From Gammaproteobacteria bacterium (GTDB lineage Bacteria > Pseudomonadota > Gammaproteobacteria > Steroidobacterales > Woeseiaceae), in NCBI GenBank assembly GCA_009937525.1, contig JAACFE010000001.1, forward strand, positions 1-64,000: DNA of 64,000 nt. The letters run 5' to 3'. Under the pieces are notes generated by a model. It ran no database searches. It saw nothing but the letters and a program-made list of their open reading frames with translations, and was not told where the DNA came from. This document shows positions 37,817-47,959 of the stretch, piece by piece (position 1 is the first letter of the stretch; each line of letters opens with the position of its first letter). Made by a program: the position numbers and the translations under genes.

Positions 37817-38156
37817 CCAGGTAGTCGGTGAAGCGTTTCTCAGAGAAGCCGACCGCAAAGAAGGAAGGGTGTTCCAGCACCGGCCTCTTGACGAGCGTCG
37901 GCTGATCCAGCATCGCGGCAAAGGCCCTGTCTTTCGTCATGTCGATCCGGTTGTCCTCCGGGATCTTTCGCCAGGTGAGGCTCTTCCTGTTGAGCAGGCG
38001 CTCCCATTCGACCCGTGCCGACCAGCGCTCCAGCATTTGAATGTCCAGGCCGTCCTCGCGCAGGTCGTGAAACCGGTATTCGATGTTCCTGTCTTCGAGG
38101 TATCTTCTTGCCCGACGGCAGGAATCGCAGCTCTTGATGCCGTAAACGGTCAGCAT
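37803..38156 (-). CDS. ArsC/Spx-family thioredoxin-fold protein (YffB-like)
   Basis: 117 residues. The start MLTVYGIKSCDSCRRARRYL has a CxxC in the place of the ArsC/Spx active site, and the C-terminal KRPVLEHPSFFAVGFSEKRF matches YffB-type proteins, with Arg in the K-R-P turn. Its precise role is unknown; relatives are glutathione-dependent reductases or regulators. It is 13 bases downstream of dapD on the same strand, the common dapD-yffB neighbourhood. Confidence 0.82.
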   Translation of the reverse strand: MLTVYGIKSCDSCRRARRYLEDRNIEYRFHDLREDGLDIQMLERWSARVEWERLLNRKSLTWRKIPEDNRIDMTKDRAFAAMLDQPTLVKRPVLEHPSFFAVGFSEKRFTDYLEKTA

Positions 38157-38169
38157 GGAAACGCCCTTC

Positions 38170-39018
38170 CTATTTCGAAGTTCTCAACAACTCGTCTTCC
38201 GCATTTCTCAGCAGTTCGTTCAATCCGGTCTTGGCGCGGGTCTTTGCGTCGACGTGCTTGACGATGACTGCGCAATACAAGGAGTACTTGCCGTCCTTTG
38301 ACGGCAGGTTGCCGGGAACGACAACGGAGCCGGCGGGCACGCGCCCGTAGCTGATTTCTCCGCTCTCGCGGTCGTAGATCCGGGTGCTCTGCCCGATATA
38401 GACCCCCATGGAGAGCACCGAACCCTTCTCGACGATCACGCCTTCCACTACTTCCGAACGTGCACCGATGAAACAGTCGTCTTCGATGATGGTCGGGCCG
38501 GCCTGCACAGGCTCCAGCACGCCGCCGATCCCGACACCTCCGGAGAGGTGCACATTCCTGCCGATCTGGGCGCAGCTGCCGACGGTCGCCCAGGTGTCCA
38601 CCATGGTCCCACTGTCGATATTGGCGCCGATGTTCACGTAGCTCGGCATCAATACGACGTCAGGCGCGACATAGGCGCCGCGGCGCACGATGGCGTCGGG
38701 CACGACACGCACGCCGTCGGCGGCAAATTGCTGTTCATCGTAATTCGCGTACTTGAGCGGCACCTTGTCGAAAAAACGGGAATAGCCGCCTTCGACCACT
38801 TCATTCTTCTTCAGGCGAAACGACAGCAGGACTGCTTTCTTCAGCCACTGGTGCACCTGCCAGTCGCCGTCGACCTTCTCCGCGACGCGGGCGTCGCCGG
38901 AGTCGAGCATGGCGATCGCGGTGTCCACCGCCTGCGACAATTCGCTGCGCTCGCGCTCGCTGTCCATGTTGCCGCCTCGCTCGAATCCACGTTCGATTAA
39001 GTCAGTCAGTTGCGTCAT
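38170..39018 (-). CDS. dapD: Tetrahydrodipicolinate N-succinyltransferase
   Basis: 282 residues with a left-handed beta-helix built from hexapeptide repeats (about 105-250, including [19 protein letters not shown]). It transfers succinyl from succinyl-CoA to tetrahydrodipicolinate, the first committed step of the succinylase DAP route that dapE completes. [33 protein letters not shown] and [13 protein letters not shown] are characteristic. Its first 17 bases overlap the end of glnD, suggesting co-transcription. Confidence 0.96.
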   Translation of the reverse strand: MTQLTDLIERGFERGGNMDSERERSELSQAVDTAIAMLDSGDARVAEKVDGDWQVHQWLKKAVLLSFRLKKNEVVEGGYSRFFDKVPLKYANYDEQQFAADGVRVVPDAIVRRGAYVAPDVVLMPSYVNIGANIDSGTMVDTWATVGSCAQIGRNVHLSGGVGIGGVLEPVQAGPTIIEDDCFIGARSEVVEGVIVEKGSVLSMGVYIGQSTRIYDRESGEISYGRVPAGSVVVPGNLPSKDGKYSLYCAVIVKHVDAKTRAKTGLNELLRNAEDELLRTSK

Positions 39019-41644
39019 ACCGATTTCCGCTTTCCAGGTCCTGGTTGGTGGCGCTGTCCTCGTCGATTGCGCGTATCAGCGCAGCTCGCAAGCGCGATTT
39101 TGCCTCTTCTTCGAGTGGATTGCCCGATTCGTCACCGATATAGAAGACGTCCTCGGCACGCTCGCCGATGGTCATGATCTTGGCGGCTTCGATGTCGACA
39201 CCTTCTTCGATGAAGACCTTGCCCACCTTGCTGAGCAGGCCGGGGCGGTCCGCTGCGTCGAGCTCCATGACCGTGAGTCCCCGCGTCGTCTCCGGACCGA
39301 ATTCGACCTCGGTCTTCGTCGTGAACATCCTCGCTTGCCGGGGCACCACGCGCGTCACCCGGGCGACGTCGTCGTCGCTGGCGGTAAGCACCCGGGTCAG
39401 CGAGCGGCGGATCTTGGTCATGCGGCTCTCGTCGATATCCATGCGCTTGTCGAGCTCCATGAAAATGAACGAGTCGAGGCTGTAGTGGTTCTCGAGCGGC
39501 ACGACCCTCGCGTCGACGATCGTCATGCCGAGTTCGTCGAGCACAGCGGTCGCGTGAGCAAAGGTGTGCTTGCTCCGGGGTGTATACAGCACGGCTTCGA
39601 CCCGGTCGCCGCCGGCCTGCTTGCGCACGTCGACGAGGCCGATTTCGGACTCGGTATCGGAGTCCGCCAGCCACTCGGTATGCCAGGCGATCTCGTTGCT
39701 GCGGTGACGCAGGAAGTAACGATCGTTCATCAGCTGCCAGACGGCGTCGATTCGCTCGTCGATAACGTCACTGTCGCGCAGCAGTTCGCGCGCCTTGGCC
39801 TGCTTTTCGAGGATCAGCTCGTCGGCGTCGATCGGGTTCTCGAGGCCGTGCCGGAGCGCACGTGAGGTTAGTTCGTACAGGTCTCGGAACAGCGATGCCT
39901 TCCACGAATTCCAGAGCTTGGGATTCGTGCCGCGCACGTCGGCGACGGTCAGTACGTAGAGGTAGTCCAGGTGCAGCTGGTCGCCCACCTGAGCGGCGAA
40001 TTCGTTGATCACGTCGGGATCGCCGATATCCCGCTTCTGCGCCGTCGTCGACAGCGCCAGGTGGTTCAGGACGAGCCAGGCCACGGTCCGGGCCTCATAC
40101 TTGCTCATGCCGTGTTCGAGGCAAAAAGCCTCGGCATCGACGGCGCCGAGCTCGGAGTGATCGCCGCCGCGTCCCTTCGCGATATCGTGAAAGAGGCCCG
40201 ACAGGTAGGCGATTTCCGGCTTTTCCAGCGACTGCATTATGCGGCTGCAGTGCGGGAATTCGTGATCGAAGCGGGACAGCGCAAAACGCCGCAGGTTGCT
40301 GACCACGAACAGCGTGTGTTCGTCGACCGTGTAGGTGTGGAACAGGTCGTACTGCATGCGGCCCACGATTCGGCCGAACGAGGGAACGTACAGCCCCAGG
40401 ACGCCGTACAGGTTCATGCGGCGCAGTTCGTGGGTCACGCCGGCCGGCGCACGCAGGATCGAGAGGAACAGCCGGTGGTTGCGCGGATTCTGGCGGAACT
40501 CCTCGTCGATCAGGTAGAGGTTGCGCCTGATGAGACCGACCGTGTAGGCGCTGACGCCGCGGATGTCGGGGTTCTGCTGCAGCAGCAGGAATAACTCGAG
40601 CAGCGCCGACGGGTCGTTCTGGAAGACGTTTTCATCCACGGTCTGCAGATAGCCGTTCTTGACCTGGAAGCGCTCGTTGAGAGGCTCGGGCGTCGCATCC
40701 GGATCCATGAGGATGGCCTCCTCGAAGAGCTGCAGCAGCATCTCGTTGAGTCGCGAGAGATCCATCACGGTGCGGTAATAGCGCTGCATGAACTGCTCGA
40801 CGGCGAGCGTGTAGCTGGCATCCTCGTAGCCGAGCATCTGCGCGATCCTGACCTGGTGGTCGAACAGCAGCCGATCCTCGGCGCGTCCCGTAAGGATGTG
40901 CAACGCGAAGCGCACGCGCCACAGGAAGGCCTGGCCGCCTTTCAGCCGCCGCAGCTGCCCGGGCGAGAGAAAGTGGTGCTCGACGAGTTCATCGAAGGTC
41001 TTGACGCCGAAATGGCGCTTCGCGACCCAGCCGATCATCTGGATGTCGCGCAGGCCGCCCGGACTGCCCTTGACGTTGGGTTCGAGGTTGTACCCGGTGT
41101 CGTGGTAGCGGTGGTGCCGGGCGATCTGCTCGCGGCGCTTCTCGGCAAAGAATTCCTGGGACGACCAGATGCGATTCGGCCCTACCGCTTCCTGCATGGC
41201 TTCGAAGAGTGTCTTCGGACCCACGACCAGCCGCGCCTCCATCAGGGTGGTCGCGACGGTCAGGTCGGCGGCAGCTTCTTCGACGCATTGCTGCACGGTC
41301 CGCACGCTGTGCCCGATCTCGAGGCCGACATCCCACAGCGAGGTAATGAATGCCGACAGGGCCTGCTCGGCATCGGCGTCGATGGACTCCGGCAACAGCA
41401 GCATGATGTCGACGTCGGAACAGGGGTGCAGCTCGCCGCGGCCATAGCCGCCCACGGCGACCAGGGCCATGTCGTCCGACAACTTGCCCATATGGGTGTG
41501 CCACAGGTCGCGCAGAAGCTCGTCGATCGCCGCCGCACGATCGTGAACGAGATCGACAACGGACTCTCCGGCGAGGAACCGACTCTTGAGATCGGCGTCG
41601 GTCGCGGCCAGCGAGGCCCGGCTTTTAGCGTGCGTCTGCACCAA
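39002..41644 (-). CDS. glnD: Bifunctional uridylyltransferase/uridylyl-removing enzyme GlnD
   Basis: 880 residues. It senses glutamine and adds or removes UMP on PII proteins. Domains in order are a nucleotidyltransferase with [19 protein letters not shown], a GlnD-specific helical region, an HD phosphohydrolase with [16 protein letters not shown], and two C-terminal ACT domains (about 695-770 and 800-870). The likely start is TTG 41644 or GTG 41641, both inside the end of map (overlap about 20 bases), so map and glnD are probably coupled. Confidence 0.95.
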   Translation of the reverse strand: MVQTHAKSRASLAATDADLKSRFLAGESVVDLVHDRAAAIDELLRDLWHTHMGKLSDDMALVAVGGYGRGELHPCSDVDIMLLLPESIDADAEQALSAFITSLWDVGLEIGHSVRTVQQCVEEAAADLTVATTLMEARLVVGPKTLFEAMQEAVGPNRIWSSQEFFAEKRREQIARHHRYHDTGYNLEPNVKGSPGGLRDIQMIGWVAKRHFGVKTFDELVEHHFLSPGQLRRLKGGQAFLWRVRFALHILTGRAEDRLLFDHQVRIAQMLGYEDASYTLAVEQFMQRYYRTVMDLSRLNEMLLQLFEEAILMDPDATPEPLNERFQVKNGYLQTVDENVFQNDPSALLELFLLLQQNPDIRGVSAYTVGLIRRNLYLIDEEFRQNPRNHRLFLSILRAPAGVTHELRRMNLYGVLGLYVPSFGRIVGRMQYDLFHTYTVDEHTLFVVSNLRRFALSRFDHEFPHCSRIMQSLEKPEIAYLSGLFHDIAKGRGGDHSELGAVDAEAFCLEHGMSKYEARTVAWLVLNHLALSTTAQKRDIGDPDVINEFAAQVGDQLHLDYLYVLTVADVRGTNPKLWNSWKASLFRDLYELTSRALRHGLENPIDADELILEKQAKARELLRDSDVIDERIDAVWQLMNDRYFLRHRSNEIAWHTEWLADSDTESEIGLVDVRKQAGGDRVEAVLYTPRSKHTFAHATAVLDELGMTIVDARVVPLENHYSLDSFIFMELDKRMDIDESRMTKIRRSLTRVLTASDDDVARVTRVVPRQARMFTTKTEVEFGPETTRGLTVMELDAADRPGLLSKVGKVFIEEGVDIEAAKIMTIGERAEDVFYIGDESGNPLEEEAKSRLRAALIRAIDEDSATNQDLESGNRYDATD

Positions 41645-42389
41645 GTGTCAGTACTTCGTAGCCGGTTTCGGTGATCAGCACCGTATGCTCCCACTGCGCG
41701 GAGAGACTGTGGTCCTTGGTGACCACCGTCCAGCCGTCGGGCAGGAGTTTAACAGCGGCCTTGCCGGCATTCACCATGGGTTCCACGGTCAGGGTCATGC
41801 CGGCCCGCAGTTCCATCCCCGTGGCCGGGCTGCCGTAATGGAGAACCTGAGGGTCCTCGTGAAATGCGCGCCCGATGCCGTGACCGCAATATTCGCGGAC
41901 GACGGAGAAGCGATTCTTCTCGACGTGATGCTGGATGGCGGCGCCGACATCGCCGAGATGCTTGCCGGGCGCCAGTTCCTCGATGCCCAGCCACATGCTC
42001 TCGAATGCCACCTCGGCGAGGCGCCGCGCCTGGATACCCGGCTTCCCGACAAAGAACATGCGGCTGGTATCGCCATGGAAGTCGTCCTTGATCACCGTGA
42101 TGTCGATGTTGACCGAATCCCCGGTCTTCAGCTTGCGATCACCCGGGATGCCGTGGCAAACCACGTGGTTGACGGACGTACAGATCGACTTCGGAAAGCC
42201 GCGGTAGTTGAGGGGGGCGGGGACTGCACCCTGTACCTCCGTGATGTATTCGTGACAGATACGATCGAGTTCCCCGGTCGTGATTCCGGATTTTACATAA
42301 TCCCCAATCATATCGAGTACGTCCGCAGCCAGGCGGCCGGCGGCTCGCATCTTGTCCTGCTCGTCGGCAGTCTTGATCGTTACAGTCAT
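41625..42389 (-). CDS. map: Type I methionine aminopeptidase
   Basis: 254 residues. It removes the initiator Met from nascent proteins. The five metal ligands are in place: Asp in [21 protein letters not shown] (two Asp), His in [12 protein letters not shown], Glu in TLTVEPMVN and the final Glu in [11 protein letters not shown]; His in [10 protein letters not shown] is the substrate-side His. It is divergent from rpsB, which is the near-universal gammaproteobacterial arrangement, and continues into glnD. Confidence 0.96.
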   Translation of the reverse strand: MTVTIKTADEQDKMRAAGRLAADVLDMIGDYVKSGITTGELDRICHEYITEVQGAVPAPLNYRGFPKSICTSVNHVVCHGIPGDRKLKTGDSVNIDITVIKDDFHGDTSRMFFVGKPGIQARRLAEVAFESMWLGIEELAPGKHLGDVGAAIQHHVEKNRFSVVREYCGHGIGRAFHEDPQVLHYGSPATGMELRAGMTLTVEPMVNAGKAAVKLLPDGWTVVTKDHSLSAQWEHTVLITETGYEVLTLGADAR

Positions 42390-42447
42390 AGGAATTGGCT
42401 TTGTCCGGATCCGGGGCCGCCCGGCGCGAATTTCATTCGCGTACGCG

Positions 42448-42476
42448 TTGTTGGCCGCGACGGGCTATGGTATAAA
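42448..42476 (+). promoter_or_regulatory. rpsB promoter with GC-rich discriminator
   Basis: TTGTTG (42448-42453) and TATAAA (42471-42476) are 17 bases apart, a strong sigma-70 promoter. It is followed by GCGCGCGCCC, a GC-rich discriminator typical of ribosomal promoters under stringent (ppGpp/DksA) control. Transcription should start near 42483, leaving a leader of about 108 bases. Confidence 0.7.
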
Positions 42477-42483
42477 GCGCGCG

Positions 42484-42590
42484 CCCTAGAGGCAATTAAT
42501 CCACACGCATACCGACACGTCGCACTGGGTGCCCCACCAAAAAAGGGGTTGGGCGATGGGGTATGCGGAGGCCTAACCCGGAGAATAGAA
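42484..42590 (+). promoter_or_regulatory. Candidate S2 autoregulatory leader of rpsB
   Basis: The leader has a perfect 7-base closing stem, GCATACC (42507-42513) with GGTATGC (42560-42566). Inside, TCGC pairs with GCGA and CCCC with GGGG around an A-rich loop. Gammaproteobacterial rpsB mRNAs are known to be repressed by S2 through a structured leader; this fits in place and general shape, but I have not matched the family model. A CGGAG site precedes the ATG. Confidence 0.5.
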
Positions 42591-43892
42591 ATGGCAGACG
42601 TAACCATGCGCCAGATGCTAGAGGCTGGCGTGCATTTTGGGCATCAGACCCGCTACTGGAATCCGAAGATGGCACCCTACATCTTCGGCGAACGCAACAA
42701 GATCCACATCATCGATCTCGAGAAGAGCCTGCCAATGGCTCGCGAGGCCTGCGCCTTTGTGAAAGCCACGGTCGCGGATGGCGGCAAGGTGCTTTTCGTG
42801 GGTACCAAGCGCGCAGCGCGCGATTCGATCCGAAATCACGCCGTACGCTGCGAAATGCCGTTCGTCAGCCAGCGCTGGCTGGGCGGCATGCTGACGAATT
42901 ACAAGACCATCCGCCAGTCCGTCAAGCGCCTGATGGCGCTCGAGGAAATGGCCGAAGAAGGCGGCTTCGAGGGCCTTACCAAGAAAGAGATCCTCGGACT
43001 GACTCGCGAGCGCGAAAAGCTCGAGAAGAGCCTGGGCGGCATCAAGCAGATGAAATCCCTTCCCGACGTGATGTTTGTCATCGACGTCGAGCACGAGGAT
43101 ATTGCGATCCGCGAAGCCAAGAAGCTCGGCATCCCCGTTGTTGGTGTCGTAGACACCAACTGTTCGCCGGATGGCGTGGACTACATTGTTCCCGGCAATG
43201 ACGATGCGATGCGTGCGGTCGAGCTATACACGGCGCTGATCGCGGATTCTGTGCTCGATGGCAAATCGTCGCTTCCCGAGGTCGCTCTCGGCGAAGACGA
43301 GTTCGTCGAACTGGACGAGGAAGGCAAGGTCAAGGCGGCCGGCCGAAAGAAGAAGGGATCGAAAAAGCCGTCCCGCAAGCCGGCCGTGAAGAAGAAGGCA
43401 GCGGCGAAGAAGCCCGTGGCCAAGACAGGGGCTGCGGCGGCCGCTGAAGCGGCACCCGCCGCAGCGAAAGTGGCGGAGTCGGAAGCCGAGAAGCCGGCCG
43501 AGGAAGCTGCGCCCGCAAAGCAGAAGGCAGCGGAGGCCGAGAAGCCGGTCGAGGAAGCTGCGCCCGCAAAGCAGAAGGCAGCGGAGGCCGAGAAGCCCGC
43601 CGAGGCAGCTGCGCCTGCAAAGGAAAAGGCAGCGGAGGCCGAGAAGCCGGCCGAGGAAGCTGCGCCCGCAAAGCAGAAGGCAGCGGAGGCCGAGAAAACT
43701 GCCGGGGAAGCTGCGCCCGCGAAAACGGCTGAAGAGAAGGGCTCGGAAAAGCCCAGGAAAAAGGTAGCGAAGAAAGCAGCCAAGAAGACGGCAAAGAAAG
43801 CGGCCAAGAAGACTGCGAAAAAGGCCGCCAAGAAAGCCGCCGCGAAATCGGCGGACAAGAAGGCCGGTAACGATGCGGAACAGAGCGAGTAG
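42591..43892 (+). CDS. rpsB: 30S ribosomal protein S2 with a long histone-H1-like C-terminal tail
   Basis: 433 residues from ATG 42591 ([19 protein letters not shown]). Residues 1 to about 245 are an ordinary S2 with [48 protein letters not shown] and [22 protein letters not shown]. About 185 extra residues follow: a Lys/Ala/Pro linker, five 17-residue repeats of the type [17 protein letters not shown] (from residue 299), then a [10 protein letters not shown]-rich segment and an acidic end. The tail has no ribosomal counterpart and resembles histone H1-like bacterial proteins. The reading frame is intact to 43892. Confidence 0.94.
   Translation: MADVTMRQMLEAGVHFGHQTRYWNPKMAPYIFGERNKIHIIDLEKSLPMAREACAFVKATVADGGKVLFVGTKRAARDSIRNHAVRCEMPFVSQRWLGGMLTNYKTIRQSVKRLMALEEMAEEGGFEGLTKKEILGLTREREKLEKSLGGIKQMKSLPDVMFVIDVEHEDIAIREAKKLGIPVVGVVDTNCSPDGVDYIVPGNDDAMRAVELYTALIADSVLDGKSSLPEVALGEDEFVELDEEGKVKAAGRKKKGSKKPSRKPAVKKKAAAKKPVAKTGAAAAAEAAPAAAKVAESEAEKPAEEAAPAKQKAAEAEKPVEEAAPAKQKAAEAEKPAEAAAPAKEKAAEAEKPAEEAAPAKQKAAEAEKTAGEAAPAKTAEEKGSEKPRKKVAKKAAKKTAKKAAKKTAKKAAKKAAAKSADKKAGNDAEQSE
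43485..43739 (+). repeat. 51-base tandem repeat inside rpsB
   Basis: Four full units of exactly 51 bases (43485-43535, 43536-43586, 43587-43637, 43638-43688) and a degenerate fifth (43689-43739) encode 17-residue copies of [17 protein letters not shown]. Units differ by a few bases, and all changes keep the frame. Such repeats can change copy number by slippage or recombination. Confidence 0.9.
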
Positions 43893-43939
43893 TTCGCTCG
43901 CCCCCCAGTACAGATAGCAAATGATCAAGAGGTAAAGTG

Positions 43940-44824
43940 ATGTCGATCAGTGCATCCATGGTGAAAGAGCTCCGCGAGCGCACGGGCGCCGGCATGATGG
44001 AGTGCAAGAAGGCGCTCGTCGAGACCGGTGGCGACATGGAGGCGGCAGCCGAGCTCTTGCGTAAGTCCGGGCAGGCCAAAGCCGACAAGAAGGCGGGCCG
44101 GGTTGCGGCGGACGGCAAGATCGTCATCAGGGCGGAAGGTGGCAAGGCCGTCATCGTCGAAGTGAATTCGGAGACGGATTTCGTTGCGAAAGACGAGAAC
44201 TTCATCGCCTTCGCCGGGGCCGTCGCCGATGCGGCAATGGCCTCGGGAACCACCGACGTCGAGGCATTTGCAGGCGAGAACCTGGCCGACGGGCGGAGCG
44301 TCGAGCAGGCACGCACGGACCTGATCGCCAAGGTCGGGGAAAACATATCCGTGCGGCGCATAGCCGCCGTTACGGCCAACGGGCCACTCGGCCACTACAC
44401 GCACGGCGCCAAGATCGGTGCCGTCGTCGCGCTGGAGGGTGGTGACGAGGAGCTCGCGCGCGATATCGCGATGCACGTTGCCGCGATCAACCCGACCTGT
44501 ATCGATGAGAGCGGTGTTCCATCCGAAACGCTCGAGCGCGAGCGTCGGATTTTCGCGGAGCAGGCCGCCGAATCCGGCAAGCCGCCGGAGATCGTCGAGA
44601 AGATGGTGTCAGGACGCGTCGCCAAGTTCCTCAAGGAAATCACGCTCGTCGGACAGCCGTTCGTGAAGGACGACACGATCAGCGTCGGCAAACTGCTCGA
44701 CAAAGCCGGGGCAAAGGTGACCTCGTTCGTTCGATTCGAAGTCGGCGAGGGCATCGAGAAGAAGCAGGAGAACTTTGCTGACGAGGTGATGAAGCAAATC
44801 GAGGATGCGAAGAGCAAGGCCTGA
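43940..44824 (+). CDS. tsf: Translation elongation factor Ts
   Basis: 294 residues from ATG 43940, with AGAGG seven bases upstream; the GTG one codon earlier is less well spaced. It exchanges GDP for GTP on EF-Tu. The N-terminal UBA-like domain [19 protein letters not shown] and the EF-Tu-contacting [10 protein letters not shown] are diagnostic. It follows rpsB after 47 bases, the standard operon. Confidence 0.97.
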   Translation: MSISASMVKELRERTGAGMMECKKALVETGGDMEAAAELLRKSGQAKADKKAGRVAADGKIVIRAEGGKAVIVEVNSETDFVAKDENFIAFAGAVADAAMASGTTDVEAFAGENLADGRSVEQARTDLIAKVGENISVRRIAAVTANGPLGHYTHGAKIGAVVALEGGDEELARDIAMHVAAINPTCIDESGVPSETLERERRIFAEQAAESGKPPEIVEKMVSGRVAKFLKEITLVGQPFVKDDTISVGKLLDKAGAKVTSFVRFEVGEGIEKKQENFADEVMKQIEDAKSKA

Positions 44825-44942
44825 CGCATGGCGGGGGATTCGACCCTAACTCTTTGATTTGAACAGATTGCCAGCGGCTATTGCGCTAGAATCAACGCTC
44901 GCCGGGAGGCGGTTTCGGCAACGATAACGAGAAGGCGTGTAT

Positions 44943-45665
44943 ATGGGTGACTCCGAGGTTCCATACCGGCGCGTACTGCTCAAACTGAGCGGCGAGGCGC
45001 TGATGGGCGAGCTGGATTACGGTATCGAGCCCGGGACCATCAAGCGCATTGCCGGTGAGATCGCGACCGCGACGAAACACGGCGTAGAAATCGCGATCGT
45101 TGTCGGCGGAGGCAACATCTTCAGGGGGGCCGGTCTCGCGGGCGCCGGCATGGACCGGGTGACCGGCGATTACATGGGTATGCTGGCGACGGTCATGAAC
45201 GCACTGGCCCTGCAGGATGCCCTCGAGTCGCTCGATGTATATGCGCGCGTTATGTCTGCGCTGCAAATCCACGACGTCTGCGAGGATTACATCCGACGCC
45301 GGGCCGTCAGGCATCTCGAGAAAGGCCGGGTCGTTATTCTCGCTGCAGGCACGGGCAACCCGTTCTTCACGACCGATACGGCCGCGAGCCTGCGCGCCAT
45401 CGAGATCGGTGCAGATATTCTTCTCAAGGCAACCAAGGTAGACGGCGTATACGACTCGGACCCTGTGACGAACCCGGGCGCGAGGCGATACGAGACGGTG
45501 TCGTTCGACCAGCTGCTCGCTGACAAGCTGCTGGTAATGGACGCGACGGCCGTCGTCATGTGCCGCGACAACGAGCTGCCGCTGCGTGTTTTCGATCTGA
45601 CTCGTGCGAATGCGCTGGTCCAGGCGATGACGGGCGACAGCGTCGGCACCCTGGTTACCGCATAG
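44943..45665 (+). CDS. pyrH: UMP kinase
   Basis: 240 residues from ATG 44943, seven bases after GAGAAGG; a GTG at 44937 is the alternative. It phosphorylates UMP to UDP. Amino-acid-kinase motifs are [22 protein letters not shown], the [18 protein letters not shown] helix typical of bacterial PyrH, and [18 protein letters not shown]. The 118-base interval from tsf contains TAGAAT (44887-44892), a possible -10. Confidence 0.97.
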   Translation: MGDSEVPYRRVLLKLSGEALMGELDYGIEPGTIKRIAGEIATATKHGVEIAIVVGGGNIFRGAGLAGAGMDRVTGDYMGMLATVMNALALQDALESLDVYARVMSALQIHDVCEDYIRRRAVRHLEKGRVVILAAGTGNPFFTTDTAASLRAIEIGADILLKATKVDGVYDSDPVTNPGARRYETVSFDQLLADKLLVMDATAVVMCRDNELPLRVFDLTRANALVQAMTGDSVGTLVTA

Positions 45666-45695
45666 GCAAGTCGACGAAAGACTGAGGGTATAGAC

Positions 45696-46253
45696 GTGTT
45701 GGAAGAGATCAAGAAGGATGCCGGAACTCGGATGGCAAAGAGCGTGGCGTCGCTGCGGCAGGAGCTGACCAAGATCCGCACGGGGCGCGCCCACACGAGC
45801 CTGCTCGACCATATCACGGTCGAGTATTACGGCAGTGAGGTACCGCTGAACCAGGTTTCCAACGTGGGCGTGGAGGATTCACGCACGCTGACGGTGACCC
45901 CCTGGGAGAAGGACATGGTTCAGAAAATCGAGAAGGCCATCATGGCTTCGGACCTGGGACTGAACCCCGCAACGGCCGGCACCGTAATTCGCGTGCCCCT
46001 GCCGCCGCTTACCGAGGAGCGACGCAGGGACATGATCCGGGTCGTGCGCAACGAGGCCGAGGGTGGCCGTATCGCCGTGCGCAATATTCGTCGCGACGCC
46101 ATTCATGACGTCAAGGATCTCCTCAAGGAAAAGATGATCGGCGAGGATGACGAGCGCCGTGCCGAGGAGGAGATTCAGACCATTACGGACAAGTACATCG
46201 CCGAGATCGACCAGACGCTCGCGGAAAAAGAAAGCGAACTCATGGAAGTCTGA
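45696..46253 (+). CDS. frr: Ribosome recycling factor
   Basis: 185 residues, the standard length, from a GTG start with GAGGGT upstream. With EF-G it splits post-termination ribosomes. The long-helix phrases [21 protein letters not shown] and [21 protein letters not shown] are diagnostic. Its TGA is followed directly by the uppS start. Confidence 0.97.
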   Translation: MLEEIKKDAGTRMAKSVASLRQELTKIRTGRAHTSLLDHITVEYYGSEVPLNQVSNVGVEDSRTLTVTPWEKDMVQKIEKAIMASDLGLNPATAGTVIRVPLPPLTEERRRDMIRVVRNEAEGGRIAVRNIRRDAIHDVKDLLKEKMIGEDDERRAEEEIQTITDKYIAEIDQTLAEKESELMEV

Positions 46254-47012
46254 GTGTCCGAATCCGAACCGACATCGCCGGCCAGGCCGAATATTCCGCG
46301 ACACGTCGCCGTCATCATGGACGGCAACGGCCGCTGGGCGAAAAATCGCTCGCTTCCCCGCCATGCGGGACATCGTGCCGGCGTGAAGTCGGTGCGGGAA
46401 GTCGTGGAGACGGCCGCACGACACGGGGTGGAATACCTGACCTTGTTTGCGTTCAGCAGCGAGAACTGGCGGCGTCCGGAAGAAGAAGTCGGCATGCTGA
46501 TGTCCCTGTTCCTCGAGGCCTTGCGCCGCGAAGTATCGGAGCTGGACAAGAACAACGTCAGGTTGAAGTTCATAGGTGAGCGCGAGCGCCTCGATCGAAA
46601 ACTCAATGACAAGATCCGTGGCGCCGAGGACCTGACTGCGGATAACACCGGCCTGCGTCTGCAGGTTGCCGTTGCCTACGGTGGCCGATGGGATATCGTC
46701 GAGGCCGCGCGCAGCGTGGCGGGCAAGGTCGTCTCGGGCGAGATCGACGCCGACGCCATTGACGAGGGGACCTTCTCCGCCGAGCTGCAGCTTGGCGGTA
46801 TTCCGGACCCGGACCTGCTGATACGCACCGGCGGCGAACAGCGCATCAGCAATTTCCTGTTGTGGAACCTCGCGTATGCCGAGCTGTGGTTCACCGACGT
46901 ACTCTGGCCGGATTTCGGTGAGGCCGAGTTCGAGTCCGCGCTGGCGTACTACTCCAGGCGGCAGAGGCGCTATGGGCACACAGGCGAGCAGCTCGAGGCC
47001 GTCAAGTGCTGA
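46254..47012 (+). CDS. uppS: Undecaprenyl diphosphate synthase
   Basis: 252 residues from a GTG placed directly after the frr stop. This cis-prenyltransferase makes the C55 lipid carrier for peptidoglycan and O-antigen. Catalytic Asp23 is in VIMDGNGRWAKNR; the second signature is FAFSSENWRRP, and DLLIRTGGEQRISNFLLWN marks the C-terminal substrate site. It overlaps cdsA by seven bases. Confidence 0.96.
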   Translation: MSESEPTSPARPNIPRHVAVIMDGNGRWAKNRSLPRHAGHRAGVKSVREVVETAARHGVEYLTLFAFSSENWRRPEEEVGMLMSLFLEALRREVSELDKNNVRLKFIGERERLDRKLNDKIRGAEDLTADNTGLRLQVAVAYGGRWDIVEAARSVAGKVVSGEIDADAIDEGTFSAELQLGGIPDPDLLIRTGGEQRISNFLLWNLAYAELWFTDVLWPDFGEAEFESALAYYSRRQRRYGHTGEQLEAVKC

Positions 47013-47791
47013 AACAACGGGTCATCACGGCGCTGATTGCGGTCGCCGCACTGCTTCTCGTAGTGTTCGTTCTGCCCGCTGCGGCTGCGCAGGCCATCAT
47101 TGCCCTGGTGATCCTGGCCGGCGCATGGGAATGGTCCGGTTTTCTCGGTTCCGATTCGAAGTCTCTGCGGATGGCATACGTGGCCCTGATAGCCGTTCTG
47201 ATGGGTTTCGTTACCTGGCAGGCACCGCAGATCAACGGCCTGCTGTTCCAGGTGGCCCTGGCGTGGTGGATTTGCGCGCTGGTGTGGACGCTGTTCTACC
47301 CGACGCCCATTCCCGCACTTGTCCGTTGGGCCGCAGGCGCCCTGGTGCTGCTGCCGCTCTATAACGCGCTCATCGTTCTCTACCTTGCAAGCCCCGCTAT
47401 CCTGCTCGGCGCGCTGCTGATCGTATGGGCTGCCGATACCGGCGCATTCGTCGCCGGCAAGCTGTTCGGCCGGGTCAAGCTTGCGCCGCAGATCAGTCCG
47501 GGAAAGACCTGGGAGGGCGTCATCGGCGGCCTGCTGACGGTGGCCGTTCTCGCGACCGCTGGCGCATACGCTTTCGATGCGCGCGTCACGGTGCTCGTGC
47601 CGTTTTGCACGGCCGTAGCCTGTGCGTCCATTGTCGGCGACCTGACGGTGAGCATGTTCAAGCGCACGGCGGGTCTCAAGGACAGCGGCACCCTGTTTCC
47701 GGGTCACGGCGGCGTCCTGGATCGCGTCGACAGCGTGGCTGCTGCGGCGCCGTTGTTCGCGCTCGGCATTGCCTCGACGGGGTTGCAGTGA
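47006..47791 (+). CDS. cdsA: Phosphatidate cytidylyltransferase
   Basis: 261 residues from a GTG inside the end of uppS, with about seven membrane helices. It makes CDP-diacylglycerol from phosphatidate and CTP. The family signature is complete near the C-terminus: SMFKRTAGLKDSGTLFPGHG followed by GVLDRVDS. In most Gammaproteobacteria dxr follows; here there is only a 168-base interval before rseP. Confidence 0.95.
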   Translation: MLKQRVITALIAVAALLLVVFVLPAAAAQAIIALVILAGAWEWSGFLGSDSKSLRMAYVALIAVLMGFVTWQAPQINGLLFQVALAWWICALVWTLFYPTPIPALVRWAAGALVLLPLYNALIVLYLASPAILLGALLIVWAADTGAFVAGKLFGRVKLAPQISPGKTWEGVIGGLLTVAVLATAGAYAFDARVTVLVPFCTAVACASIVGDLTVSMFKRTAGLKDSGTLFPGHGGVLDRVDSVAAAAPLFALGIASTGLQ

Positions 47792-47959
47792 TGCGCCGTT
47801 CAGGGCAGGTTCATTTGCTGACGCGCAGGCTCCGCCTGACACTGGCGGGAACCGGCGGCCTCTGCGAAAGTCCACTATACAAACCGGCCTCGCCCGCGCG
47901 GCCCGTCCTCGGAGGCGCTGTGTGTAAGCGATTGAATTCAAGCAGGAAAATATCTCAGC
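47792..47959 (+). other. Non-coding interval where dxr is usually found
   Basis: Between cdsA and rseP there are 168 bases without a recognisable gene. A small reading frame (ATG 47791 overlapping the cdsA stop, ending 47967, 58 codons) shows no DXP reductoisomerase features such as the NADPH-binding GSTGSIG, so I do not call it a gene. No clear terminator is seen. Confidence 0.6.

Noticed and set aside
43485-43739. The regular 51-base repeat was considered as a CRISPR-like array
   Set aside because: Units are contiguous without spacers, in frame, and code for the S2 tail.
43181-43858. Phe/Ala-rich minus-strand frames over the rpsB tail
   Set aside because: They are the reverse complement of the Lys/Ala codon repeats and have no start site or known domain.
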